From Lachnospiraceae bacterium (GTDB lineage Bacteria > Bacillota > Clostridia > Lachnospirales > Lachnospiraceae), in the NCBI GenBank assembly GCA_024699325.1, contig JAILPS010000002.1, forward strand, positions 46,032 to 110,031: DNA of 64,000 bases, given 5' to 3'. Under the pieces are notes generated by a model that did not search any database, was not told the origin of the DNA, and saw only the letters and a program-made list of their open reading frames with translations. The first letter of the stretch is position 1, and each line of letters begins with the position of its first letter. Positions 42,849-51,637 of the stretch are shown piece after piece. The position numbers and the translations under genes were made by a program.

Positions 42849-44489
42849 CTATACTTCCTGCGCCGTTGTCTCCTCACCGTCTACAACATTTTCTGTTGTC
42901 TGAGCCTCAGTGACCTCCTCGGTAGCCGCCTCGGTAGTCTCCTCAGCAGTCTCTTCTGTGGTCTCCACAGTAGTCTCCTCGGTCGTTACCTCCTCAGTGG
43001 TAGTCTCCTCAGTGCTCTCCTCGGTGGTCTGTGAGGTGGTCTCATCAGATTCCACGCTCTCCACAGTGGTCTCCTCTTCCCCGGCCGTAGTCTCAGAGGC
43101 CGTGGCCTCCTCATCTGTCTCAGTCTCTAAGGTTTCCTCCTCGGCTGTTGTCTCCTCAGTGGAATCCTCTCCTGTCTCATCCCCAGCGCTCTCAGTGGTT
43201 GCATCCTCACCGCTTGTCTCATCAGATGCGTCCTCCGTCTCTTCCTGGCTCTCCTCAGGCGCTGTAGTCTCCTCCTCCACAGGAGTCGCAGGCGTGTTGT
43301 CAGGAATTAAAATAAAATATGTTCCTGTGCCGTATGCTATGAATCTGTCATCGACTGTTATGCCCTTCTCAACACTGTTTGATGACAATCTGAATATATT
43401 CCATGAACCGCCGTCCTCATACCTGTAAAGCTTCGTAAGTCCCATTGTTCCGCCGTTAATCTCCCCCGGCCCAATATACACGCCGTAGGTTGAAGCGATA
43501 TAGGATGACAGCTGTTCCATAGTGTAATCCTTAGGAAATGCTCCAAGGCTGATCCACACATGTCTGTGAATATCAAGAGGGCTCTGTGCCGAATCGTTGA
43601 GAACCACAATCGCCCCCGGGTTTTTAAGGCAGTCATACAGGGCCGCTAATCCAGCATAGTCTGTGACGCTTGAAACTGTAACCTTTCTGTATGTAAACAG
43701 CGAACCGCCGTATGTGAATACCATTCCGTCAGGCCAACCCCTGAGGGCTGTCTCATATGTTCCCGAATAGCCGAGGCCAACCCATGTGTTGTCGGCTGCC
43801 AGAAGGCTTGTTATTCCAACCTGCTTAAGCGCATATGTTGTTGAGCGCGAGCAGTCCCAGTTTGAGTAGCTTGCCCCTGCCGCAACAAACGCTGCAAGAT
43901 AATATGCTGTGTAATACTGTGATATAGGATTATTTACCACAGGAGGTGCGCTGCACTCTCCGTAATACGGGCTTCCGGGAATCTTGATTACGCCGGATGT
44001 GTCCGCAACCTGTACAGGTGTCGTAGTCTCCGCTGCCGGTGCCTCAACAGGTGCCGGCTCTCCGGCTGCACTTAGAGCTGCAAGCTCTGCCGCAAGCATT
44101 TCCTCCTCTGAGAGCACTCCGCTCTCTGTCTCCGGCTCCGTGGCGGCGATAATTGTTTCAATGGACTCCGTCTCAGTTTCTGTTTCAGTCTCTGTCTCAG
44201 TCTCCGTTTCAGTCTCTGTCTCGGTTTCCGTCTCCTTAGCCGCCTTCGTGGTTTTGTCAGCCTTCGTCACAGCCTCCGTCTCAGGGACAAACTCCGTTGT
44301 CGTCTCTGAAACCTCTGTGGTGCTCTCCATCGCCACTTCGCCCGTGTCACTGCCCTTATCGTTTAGTTTTACGATTACAACCACCAGGGCGCTGAACACA
44401 ATCATCCCTGCCAGGATGAATGGCATGATTTTCATATAATCAACATTTTTAAAAAAACCTATTAATTTATCTTTCAAGGCATTACCCAC
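42849..44489 (-). CDS. Membrane-anchored papain-like (NlpC/P60- or C39-like) protein with Thr/Glu-rich linkers
   Basis: A 546-residue protein. A membrane helix (about 22-41) is followed by a linker with an (ET)n tract at 86-109, a globular domain (about 175-395) and a Glu/Thr/Ser-rich tail of about 150 residues. In the globular domain Cys213 (NWDCSRSTTYALKQVG) and His310 (HRHVWISLGAF) have the order and spacing of a papain-like hydrolase; the DCSR motif deviates from the DCSG of NlpC/P60. It may cut peptidoglycan peptides. The start is GTG and no strong ribosome site precedes it. The promoter upstream is perfect consensus. Confidence 0.72.
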   Translation of the reverse strand: MGNALKDKLIGFFKNVDYMKIMPFILAGMIVFSALVVVIVKLNDKGSDTGEVAMESTTEVSETTTEFVPETEAVTKADKTTKAAKETETETETETETETETETETETESIETIIAATEPETESGVLSEEEMLAAELAALSAAGEPAPVEAPAAETTTPVQVADTSGVIKIPGSPYYGECSAPPVVNNPISQYYTAYYLAAFVAAGASYSNWDCSRSTTYALKQVGITSLLAADNTWVGLGYSGTYETALRGWPDGMVFTYGGSLFTYRKVTVSSVTDYAGLAALYDCLKNPGAIVVLNDSAQSPLDIHRHVWISLGAFPKDYTMEQLSSYIASTYGVYIGPGEINGGTMGLTKLYRYEDGGSWNIFRLSSNSVEKGITVDDRFIAYGTGTYFILIPDNTPATPVEEETTAPEESQEETEDASDETSGEDATTESAGDETGEDSTEETTAEEETLETETDEEATASETTAGEEETTVESVESDETTSQTTEESTEETTTEEVTTEETTVETTEETAEETTEAATEEVTEAQTTENVVDGEETTAQEV

Positions 44490-44515
44490 TCTATCTATAG
44501 ATTTTCAACATTTCT

Positions 44516-44544
44516 ATTATAGACACATCTAATCGCAGTGTCAA
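44516..44544 (-). promoter_or_regulatory. Perfect sigma-A consensus promoter
   Basis: Minus strand TTGACA (44539-44544), 17-base spacer, TATAAT (44516-44521). It drives the papain-like protein, LOG protein and orphan binding protein; the leader is only about 20 bases. Confidence 0.9.
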
Positions 44545-44569
44545 ACTATATTTGTCAGGCTAAGAACAC

Positions 44570-44600
44570 AAAAAGAGCCCGGAGTAAAACTCCGGACTCT
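44570..44600 (-). terminator. Terminator of eno
   Basis: An 11-bp stem (AGAGTCCGGAG/CTCCGGGCTCT, one wobble) followed by TTTTTG on the minus strand, 18 bases after the enolase stop codon. Confidence 0.9.
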
Positions 44601-44618
44601 GTAATAGCATATTTAGAA

Positions 44619-45938
<1,320 letters not shown>

Positions 45939-45981
45939 TTAAGCGATTCATCTGTTTGGTTAATAACCATAACCGATTAAA

Positions 45982-46010
45982 GTTATATCATATCACTTTT
46001 TAAAATGCAA
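45982..46010 (-). promoter_or_regulatory. Promoter of eno
   Basis: Minus strand -35 TTGCAT (46005-46010), 17-base spacer, -10 TATAAC (45982-45987). A small hairpin (GGTTA..TAACC) follows in the leader before AAAGGAG. Confidence 0.7.
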
Positions 46011-46022
46011 CACAAAAATGGT

Positions 46023-46448
46023 CTATACAAGTCCCATTTTGCGTCTCGTTTCCAATATTGCCCTGAGCGCATCGTCAGCACAGTCGATATCCCTGACCGC
46101 GCTCTCCATGGGACAGAACCCGTCCCCTGCGCGGTTTTTGATTCTGGGCACTAAAACATCGTAGGTTATTTCGCAGCCGTAGCGCACAAAAACCTCAAGC
46201 GCAGCCTCGCTCACCGTCTGCGCGTAGACATGCGTTATGCAAAGCTTCTCGTATAGAAATGCTGCGGCTTTGCCCACAACTCTGTCGGCGGCGCAGTATT
46301 TACTGTAGTCTGCCCCCGACTCCAAAAACATGAGAAGGGGCTTAACGCCCCTCTCATCAGATGCCAAAACATCACCGTCCAAACACAAAACACAGGTGTG
46401 GCCACCCTCTTTAAGCAGGCTCTTAGCCTGAATAAGATCACTTCTCAT
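46023..46448 (-). CDS. DUF1893-like protein
   Basis: About 141 residues from the ATG at 46448 (a TTG nine bases earlier is also possible). It has DLIQAKSLLKEGGHTCVLC, DERGVKPLLMFLESG and VVGKAAAFLYEKLCITHVYA, which match my memory of DUF1893, a family of small cytosolic proteins of unknown function. Its start overlaps the end of the ECF S-component gene by 11 bases, so the two are coupled. Cysteines are numerous (six). Confidence 0.78.
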   Translation of the reverse strand: MRSDLIQAKSLLKEGGHTCVLCLDGDVLASDERGVKPLLMFLESGADYSKYCAADRVVGKAAAFLYEKLCITHVYAQTVSEAALEVFVRYGCEITYDVLVPRIKNRAGDGFCPMESAVRDIDCADDALRAILETRRKMGLV

Positions 46449-46980
46449 TCTTCTCAAACATGGCCAGAATCATAAACAGCACAGGAATTCCAACCCACTG
46501 TATGATGAGACCTGTAAGACCTGCAGGAATGCTTGTCCAGATGGTTGCCATCTTAATTCCGTCGAATTTAAACAGCCCTACTGCCACAAGAATTGCAAGC
46601 GCTCTGACTGCTCTTCCCGCAATCTGCACTGCCAAAACCTTCAGGATAACCGGCATCTCAACGCTCTTTAACAGTCCTGCGCACACGCCGTAAACATAGA
46701 GCTCAATAACCATAAAAGGCAAGAGGCCGATTGCCGGCATGCCTGTAAGCATGAAGCTTATGATTGGTGACAATGCTCCAACCACTCCTCCCACTAACGG
46801 TCCGGCCAAGAAACCGACAACGATAACCGGAAGGTGCATCGGCAACAGCTTGGTGCCCATGGGTGCCCCGCCGATTAAGTGGCACAGCTGTGGAAGCGCC
46901 ACCGCTGCAAACACGGCCAGGATGGTTGCCACCAGCTTAGCCTTAATGTTGAATTTGATACCTACCATTGCTCTGTTCAT
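46438..46980 (-). CDS. ECF transporter S component
   Basis: A 180-residue membrane protein with about six hydrophobic helices and a short basic N-terminus. Short helices with GGAPMGTKLLPMHLPV and LAGPLVGGVVGALSPIISF fit substrate-binding S components of energy-coupling factor vitamin transporters. The ATG at 46980 has GGAGG six bases upstream. No A or T component is nearby, as is usual for group II ECF systems that share one motor. The vitamin is unknown. Confidence 0.82.
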   Translation of the reverse strand: MNRAMVGIKFNIKAKLVATILAVFAAVALPQLCHLIGGAPMGTKLLPMHLPVIVVGFLAGPLVGGVVGALSPIISFMLTGMPAIGLLPFMVIELYVYGVCAGLLKSVEMPVILKVLAVQIAGRAVRALAILVAVGLFKFDGIKMATIWTSIPAGLTGLIIQWVGIPVLFMILAMFEKNEK

Positions 46981-47009
46981 AGAGTTCCTCCTATACATTT
47001 ACTGTGGAA

Positions 47010-48383
47010 TTATCTTCCTAACTTCTTCTCCATCCTGGCAATCTCATAGTCGATTGTGAGATCCTCTGCCGGATGCATCTGCCTGAACGCGCCGATTATT
47101 CTCTCTGCAACCATCGGGGCATACTCCTCGTTGGCGTTTATAAGTATAACTATGAGCTGGCGGCTTGAATACCTCGCGAAGACATCCACCTGTCTGAGCG
47201 ACTTAAAAATCGCTCCCTCAAGTTCCTGAAGCACCGTCTCAACCGCCTCACCGTCGGACTGCAGCTCTTCAGAATAGTTCGTCGTAAACAACACAGTCGA
47301 AACCTCGTACTGCGTTCTCTCCACAAACCTTCTGATAATGTTGTAGAGGTGATGGAAGTTGTCATAGTCGACTATGTATGCACCCTTCGTGGAATCCTGT
47401 CTCGCAACAGACTCGCACAAATGCTTCACATCCACCAAAATATTGGCCCTGTTGTTCTCCTCGTCCTTCTGCTCGCTGAAGAAGTGGTAAGAATTCTTGC
47501 CGTTTTGTTTTACAAGGTAGAGTGCCTTATCGCCCGCATTGTAAGCCTTTGCGAAATCCCTGCCGTCCTCAGGAATCTGCGCGATGCCCACTGACACCGA
47601 GGTGTTGGTCTCATACTTCGCCTCGTCAATCTTAACCACCATCTCGGAGATAATCTGTCCGGCCAGTTTTCCAAGCTCTGCCTTACTAGTCACACCGCCC
47701 ACAAACATGACGAACTCGTCGCCGCCGATTCTGCAGACCACATCATTTTCTCCCGCGTGATCTCTTAGAGTGTCGGCAAACATTCTAAGGGCGTTATCGC
47801 CCGCCTGATGGCCATAGGTGTCGTTGATGGCCTTAAAATTATCCATGTCCATCATAAAAAGAGCACCCTTCATGCCCTCTCTGAGCATGGCGTTGACCTT
47901 CTCCTCTGTGTAAGCCCTGTTCCAGAGCCCTGTCAGTGCATCCTTAGAGTTCTTGGACTTCATCTCGTCCACTTCCTGAGTCTTCTTCTCAAGCCTGTCC
48001 GCGAGGCTCTTACGAAGGTCCTCAAGCTCTAGGATTCTCGCAATTCTAGCCCTCATGACGTTGGGCACGAAGGGCTTAGCGATAAAATCCAACGCTCCAA
48101 GCTCTAAGCATCTGTTCTCCGTGGCAGCGTCGTTATCCGCCGTCAGAAATATGACCGGAATGCTCTTGTCAGAATGTTTTTCCTGTATCATAGAGAGCAC
48201 CTCAAAACCGTCCATCTCAGGCATGTTAATGTCTAAAAGTATAAGATCAGGCGTGTTATTCTCCATGAATTTAAGGGCCTGAACACCGCTCAAAACCGGC
48301 GTCACCTTATAGATGTCTGCCAACGCAGCCTTCGCCGCCGCCAGATTAGTTTTGTTGTCGTCAACCACCAGAATGTGCTTCAT
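47010..48383 (-). CDS. Response regulator-diguanylate cyclase with degenerate second GGDEF-like domain
   Basis: A 457-residue cytosolic protein. The receiver domain (1-118) has Asp8-Asp9, phospho-acceptor Asp51 (LLDINMPEMDG) and a KP lysine at about 103. A short coiled coil leads to a GGDEF domain (about 145-310) with intact RIGGDEF at 218-224, so c-di-GMP synthesis is likely. Residues 320-457 look like a further GGDEF-type fold in which the signature is replaced by RYSSRQL. The ATG at 48383 has GGGGAAG upstream; an upstream ATG at 48404 is less likely. The I-site is not obvious. It leads the operon with the ECF S component and DUF1893 genes. No partner kinase is nearby. Confidence 0.92.
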   Translation of the reverse strand: MKHILVVDDNKTNLAAAKAALADIYKVTPVLSGVQALKFMENNTPDLILLDINMPEMDGFEVLSMIQEKHSDKSIPVIFLTADNDAATENRCLELGALDFIAKPFVPNVMRARIARILELEDLRKSLADRLEKKTQEVDEMKSKNSKDALTGLWNRAYTEEKVNAMLREGMKGALFMMDMDNFKAINDTYGHQAGDNALRMFADTLRDHAGENDVVCRIGGDEFVMFVGGVTSKAELGKLAGQIISEMVVKIDEAKYETNTSVSVGIAQIPEDGRDFAKAYNAGDKALYLVKQNGKNSYHFFSEQKDEENNRANILVDVKHLCESVARQDSTKGAYIVDYDNFHHLYNIIRRFVERTQYEVSTVLFTTNYSEELQSDGEAVETVLQELEGAIFKSLRQVDVFARYSSRQLIVILINANEEYAPMVAERIIGAFRQMHPAEDLTIDYEIARMEKKLGR

Positions 48384-48440
48384 AAATTCTTCCCCAATTC
48401 TCAAATATAATAACCAGTAACACGAGCAAACATTTATGTA

Positions 48441-48469
48441 ATTATATTAAGAATTCGGCAATTCTTCAA
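48441..48469 (-). promoter_or_regulatory. Promoter of the diguanylate cyclase operon
   Basis: Minus strand -35 TTGAAG (48464-48469), 17-base spacer, -10 TATAAT (48441-48446). Its presence shows that the RNA upstream is not simply the leader of this operon. Confidence 0.75.
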
Positions 48470-48504
48470 CCATAATTTTTCACTTCAGAAAAAAATTATA
48501 AATG

Positions 48505-48902
48505 GACAAAAGTAATGACCCGATCGATTCTTTTTCTTCTCGACCGGGCCATCACATTGGTTCATTTAGTTTCATTATTCACCTGTTCTTTCTAAAGATT
48601 AAGAGGGAGTTCATCACGTTCCCTTGTTACTAACCTCCTGACTCGTTGCTGGATCTAATTATCTCATATCCGAAATTTGGTTTTGTTTTGGGTTTCTCTT
48701 TAGTTTTTCGTCCTGATCCTCACAACATCTATGTGAACTCTTTAATGATAAGAGATTAGATTATCAGTTAAGCTTACGTTGCCATTGGACCGTACCTCCT
48801 TCTTAGACTTATCAATCGAAATGACTTCTTCTACTTATTATTGGGCTTCTTTGCCAGGAACTAAACTTCCTATGTCTGTGTAGATGTTCTTTTCTTTTGA
48901 TG
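48505..48902 (-). ncRNA. Candidate free-standing structured RNA of about 400 nt
   Basis: This gene-free stretch has its own near-consensus promoter and ends in a strong hairpin. Reading the minus strand from the expected start near 48902, it contains a hairpin AGGAA/TTCCT (48856-48871) and a hairpin GGC/GCC (48843-48855). Next come TGATAA/TTATCA (48746-48766), a long-range pairing GGATC/GATCC enclosing CGAAA/TTTCG (about 48651-48719) with an A-rich loop, and a GGGA/TCCC hairpin near 48603-48624. The end is a 15-bp stem (48513-48554) closed by an A-rich loop. No coding frame of any length fits; only tiny ORFs occur, among them ATG GCA ACG TAA after AAGGAGG. It does not match tmRNA, RNase P, 6S or SRP RNA as I know them. 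Exact ends are uncertain. Confidence 0.6.
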
Positions 48903-48907
48903 GTTTA

Positions 48908-48936
48908 ATGATAGCACTTTTGCCCGGATGTGTCAA
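48908..48936 (-). promoter_or_regulatory. Strong promoter of the candidate ncRNA
   Basis: Minus strand -35 TTGACA (48931-48936), 17-base spacer, -10 TATCAT (48908-48913), with no start codon and ribosome site of a usable ORF behind it. Confidence 0.8.
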
Positions 48937-49031
48937 CCGTTTTCTGTAAATTTATTTACCCTTTTCTAATATTCAGAATATTATCTTATTTTCAGATAAT
49001 TGTATTACTTAATCGTTTTCAAAATACAATT

Positions 49032-49061
49032 AAAAACCGGCTGATCAGGTCCTGACCAGCC
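49032..49061 (-). terminator. Terminator after the YcxB-like gene
   Basis: Minus strand inverted repeat GGCTGGTCAGG/CCTGATCAGCC followed by GGTTTTT, a dozen bases after the stop codon. It separates this gene from the ncRNA promoter. Confidence 0.85.
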
Positions 49062-49072
49062 GTCTAAACATA

Positions 49073-49561
49073 TCACTTATTATGGCTTAACAGCCAGGTT
49101 ATCTCGTCCCCCGTGAGGGCTGACCTCTTAAGTATCAGCACCCTGTTATCGTTCATGGAGGCCACGATCGACCTGCTGTTTTTGTAGATCTTTTTGCAGG
49201 CGCTCCACTCGTAGCTAAGCTGCTCAGTGTCAGAGTAGGCGTAAACTCCTGTGTCGTCGAGCACGTATTTGACGCTCTTGCCGTTGGCGGAGGCGTTGAC
49301 GCTTCTGACCTTCTTCCTGATTCTTATCGGGTACAGCACCAAAACTATCAGAAGCAACACAATTGCGCATACCAAAAACAGAATATTGCGCTCCCCGTTA
49401 TGTTTTATCAGGCCGTATATGGCGCTGTAGAGATATGCAAGCCCTATCACCCCAAATATCACCCTGGCGATAAGAATTCTTCCGCTTCTCATATACACCG
49501 CCGCAAGCTCGTCTGAGACCTCATCCGAGCATGTCATCGTCTGCTCAATCTTCATTGCCAA
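49073..49561 (-). CDS. YcxB-like membrane protein
   Basis: 162 residues: a cytoplasmic start, two membrane helices (about 29-50 and 59-80), then a soluble domain with YVLDDTGVYAYSDTEQLSYEWSA and ILKRSALTG. This is the layout of YcxB-like proteins, whose C-terminal domain resembles a pleckstrin-type fold. Function unknown. It follows the dehydrogenase-propeller gene after two bases and ends at a terminator. Confidence 0.75.
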   Translation of the reverse strand: MAMKIEQTMTCSDEVSDELAAVYMRSGRILIARVIFGVIGLAYLYSAIYGLIKHNGERNILFLVCAIVLLLIVLVLYPIRIRKKVRSVNASANGKSVKYVLDDTGVYAYSDTEQLSYEWSACKKIYKNSRSIVASMNDNRVLILKRSALTGDEITWLLSHNK

Positions 49562-49563
49562 TC

Positions 49564-51474
49564 CTACTTTCTCTTATATCTTACAAATGCGAACTTCTTA
49601 CTGTCAGGTGACCATGAATTCACGTTCATGGTGCCCTGTCCGCCAAACACCTTAAACAGCGTGTGGATATTGCTTCCGTCGCTGTCCATCATTCTGACCT
49701 CAACGATTTTGTTGGGCACGTGGTCGCCCGGCCACAGATCACCCCTCCTGTAGGATATCATGACGATATGCTCTCCGTCCGGGGAAATGTGTGGGAACCA
49801 TGTATTTAAATCCCTGTCAAATGTGAGCTGGACCTGGTTGGTGCCGTCTGCGTTCATTCTCCAGGCCTGCATAAGTCCTGTTCTGACACTGTTGAAGTAA
49901 ATGTATTTGCCCGTGTTGTCATATTCGCAGCCGTCGTTAAGCCCCGGAGCTGTTGTAAGCCTGCTCTCCTGGCCACCATTTGGCGAAATGCTGTACACGT
50001 CGTACTCTCCGTTTCTCTCCGCGCAGTAGCACATCTTCTTCCTGTCAGGGCTCCAGCCGTGCAGATAGCTTGGCGCAAACGGAGTCACCAGCATGGGCTC
50101 GCCGCCGTCAAGCGGTATGCGGTAAATCCTGCTCCTTCCGTCAAAAACGGATTCGTCGCTCACCGCGATCTCCTTATCATCTGAGGAGAGCACGTGGTCG
50201 TTGTTGATCTTGTCAAGAGACCCAGAATCTATCCTCTCATAGGACTTGGTCTTCAAATCAAACTTGTAGACACGTCCGTCACAGTTGTAAACCAGGAACC
50301 TGCCGTCGTGGGACCAGTTAGGCGCCTCGATAACCTTATCAAACGAAGCCAGAGTCTCAGTCTGCCCGGTCTCGATATCATATGTCTCCAGGAAAGAAAT
50401 GGTTCTTGAGCGGTCCCACGGATTAACGTCGTCGAAGACATCGGCGTTGCCCCAGGCCTTCACGTCGTCGATTGCGATATCCTCAGGAGCCTCAAACGGG
50501 AAGTGAACTCCCCAGTGGTTTCTTAGGGAATCCATCCAGCCCATAATGCGAAGCGTCTCAGACCACGGCATCGCAGGAGCCTCAAAAATCCCGTCCCTTA
50601 TGGACTTCTTGGCCGCAAGCACCTCGTATTCGTAGCCGTTAACCCTCTTCTCCAAAATAATCTTCTCCGTGAGCCTTCCGTCGATGTCATGAACCTCGAC
50701 ATACTCAGGGACGTTGATAGGTCCAAACTCCAGATAGCCCTTCTCACAGACAATCTTTGCGTAGTTAGACCATGTGTTTACGAATGAGCATTTACATTTG
50801 GCCATGGTGCCGTTGCCGTAGATGAGCGTCACCTCGTCAGTCGCGTCAACCCCTGTGTCATGCTTCTCGCATGTGGTTCTGACCTGTGCCACGTCAGAGC
50901 CCAGATACATGGCGGGAACCGTGAGCGAATACACGCCAAGATCCAAGAGCGCGCCTCCCGCAAGCGCCGGTGATGTAAGTCTCTGCTTGCCGGAGATGGG
51001 CACTGAAAAATCGCACTCCAGATAGTTAATCTGCCCTAAGCGGCCGTTTCTCAAAATATCCCTGATGATGAGCGCAGAAGGCATATAGCGCGTCCACATG
51101 GCCTCCGCCAAAAACACCTTCTTCTCCCTGGCTAAGCTTATAATCTCCTCAGCCTGTTTTCTGTTGGCGCAGAAAGCCTTCTCCACCAGACAGTTTCTTC
51201 CGTGCTCAATGCACAGCTTCGCATTGGCATAGTGCTCTGAATGCGGCGTCGCAATGTAGATTAGGTCCACATTGTCATCGCTTGCCAGCTCCTCGTATGA
51301 GCCGTAATATCTCTGAAAACCATGTGTTCCGGCAAATATCTTCGCCTTGTCCAAATCTCTTGAGGCAACAGCATACATGTTGACCTCTTCCCTGATACCC
51401 TTAAGCGCGTCAGACATGCTCTCAGCGATGTGTCCGGCGCCCATGATAGCTACATTAAATCTCAACCCCTCCAT
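49564..51474 (-). CDS. Gfo/Idh/MocA oxidoreductase fused to a TolB-like beta-propeller
   Basis: A 636-residue protein. Residues 1-325 form a complete Gfo/Idh/MocA dehydrogenase: NAD(P)-binding VAIMGAGHIAESM, IATPHSEHYANAKLCIEHG, CLVEKAFCANRKQAEE and a substrate domain with GGALLDLGVYSLTVPAMYLG. From about 345 a six-bladed WD40-like/PD40 propeller follows, with repeats such as APNWSHDGRFLVYN, FPHISPDGEHIVMISYRRG and VNSWSPDSKKFAFVRYK. There is no signal peptide, so both parts are cytosolic. AAGGAGG precedes the ATG. I know both families well as separate proteins; the fusion is uncommon. The frame is open without interruption across the junction (about 50,450-50,500). Confidence 0.9.
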   Translation of the reverse strand: MEGLRFNVAIMGAGHIAESMSDALKGIREEVNMYAVASRDLDKAKIFAGTHGFQRYYGSYEELASDDNVDLIYIATPHSEHYANAKLCIEHGRNCLVEKAFCANRKQAEEIISLAREKKVFLAEAMWTRYMPSALIIRDILRNGRLGQINYLECDFSVPISGKQRLTSPALAGGALLDLGVYSLTVPAMYLGSDVAQVRTTCEKHDTGVDATDEVTLIYGNGTMAKCKCSFVNTWSNYAKIVCEKGYLEFGPINVPEYVEVHDIDGRLTEKIILEKRVNGYEYEVLAAKKSIRDGIFEAPAMPWSETLRIMGWMDSLRNHWGVHFPFEAPEDIAIDDVKAWGNADVFDDVNPWDRSRTISFLETYDIETGQTETLASFDKVIEAPNWSHDGRFLVYNCDGRVYKFDLKTKSYERIDSGSLDKINNDHVLSSDDKEIAVSDESVFDGRSRIYRIPLDGGEPMLVTPFAPSYLHGWSPDRKKMCYCAERNGEYDVYSISPNGGQESRLTTAPGLNDGCEYDNTGKYIYFNSVRTGLMQAWRMNADGTNQVQLTFDRDLNTWFPHISPDGEHIVMISYRRGDLWPGDHVPNKIVEVRMMDSDGSNIHTLFKVFGGQGTMNVNSWSPDSKKFAFVRYKRK

Positions 51475-51516
51475 AGTTCCTCCTTAGTCTGTAATCACGT
51501 CCAAAAAACCATTTTT

Positions 51517-51545
51517 ATTCTAATAAAAATCGATTCACTTTGCAA
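51517..51545 (-). promoter_or_regulatory. Promoter of the dehydrogenase-propeller gene
   Basis: Minus strand -35 TTGCAA (51540-51545), 17-base spacer, -10 TAGAAT (51517-51522). Confidence 0.65.
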
Positions 51546-51577
51546 TACGCTCCCCTTAAAAATTTGCTTAAGTTTAA

Positions 51578-51606
51578 TTGACTGAAACCTTACTAAGGCT
51601 TATAAT
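51578..51606 (+). promoter_or_regulatory. Promoter of the SNF2 helicase gene
   Basis: -35 TTGACT (51578-51583), 17-base spacer, -10 TATAAT (51601-51606), about 30 bases before the start codon and divergent from the preceding promoter. Confidence 0.8.
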
Positions 51607-51637
51607 CGAGACAATATTTATATGAAAAGAGAATGCT

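Noticed and set aside
42910..43428. Long plus-strand frame of 172 codons opposite the papain-like protein
   Set aside because: It is a Val/Ser-rich mirror of the Glu/Thr repeat tail on the minus strand, without ribosome site or promoter.
48505..48902. tmRNA, RNase P RNA or 6S RNA in the gene-free stretch
   Set aside because: No tRNA-like 3' end, no GAGGAAAGTCC core and no single long bulged hairpin were found.
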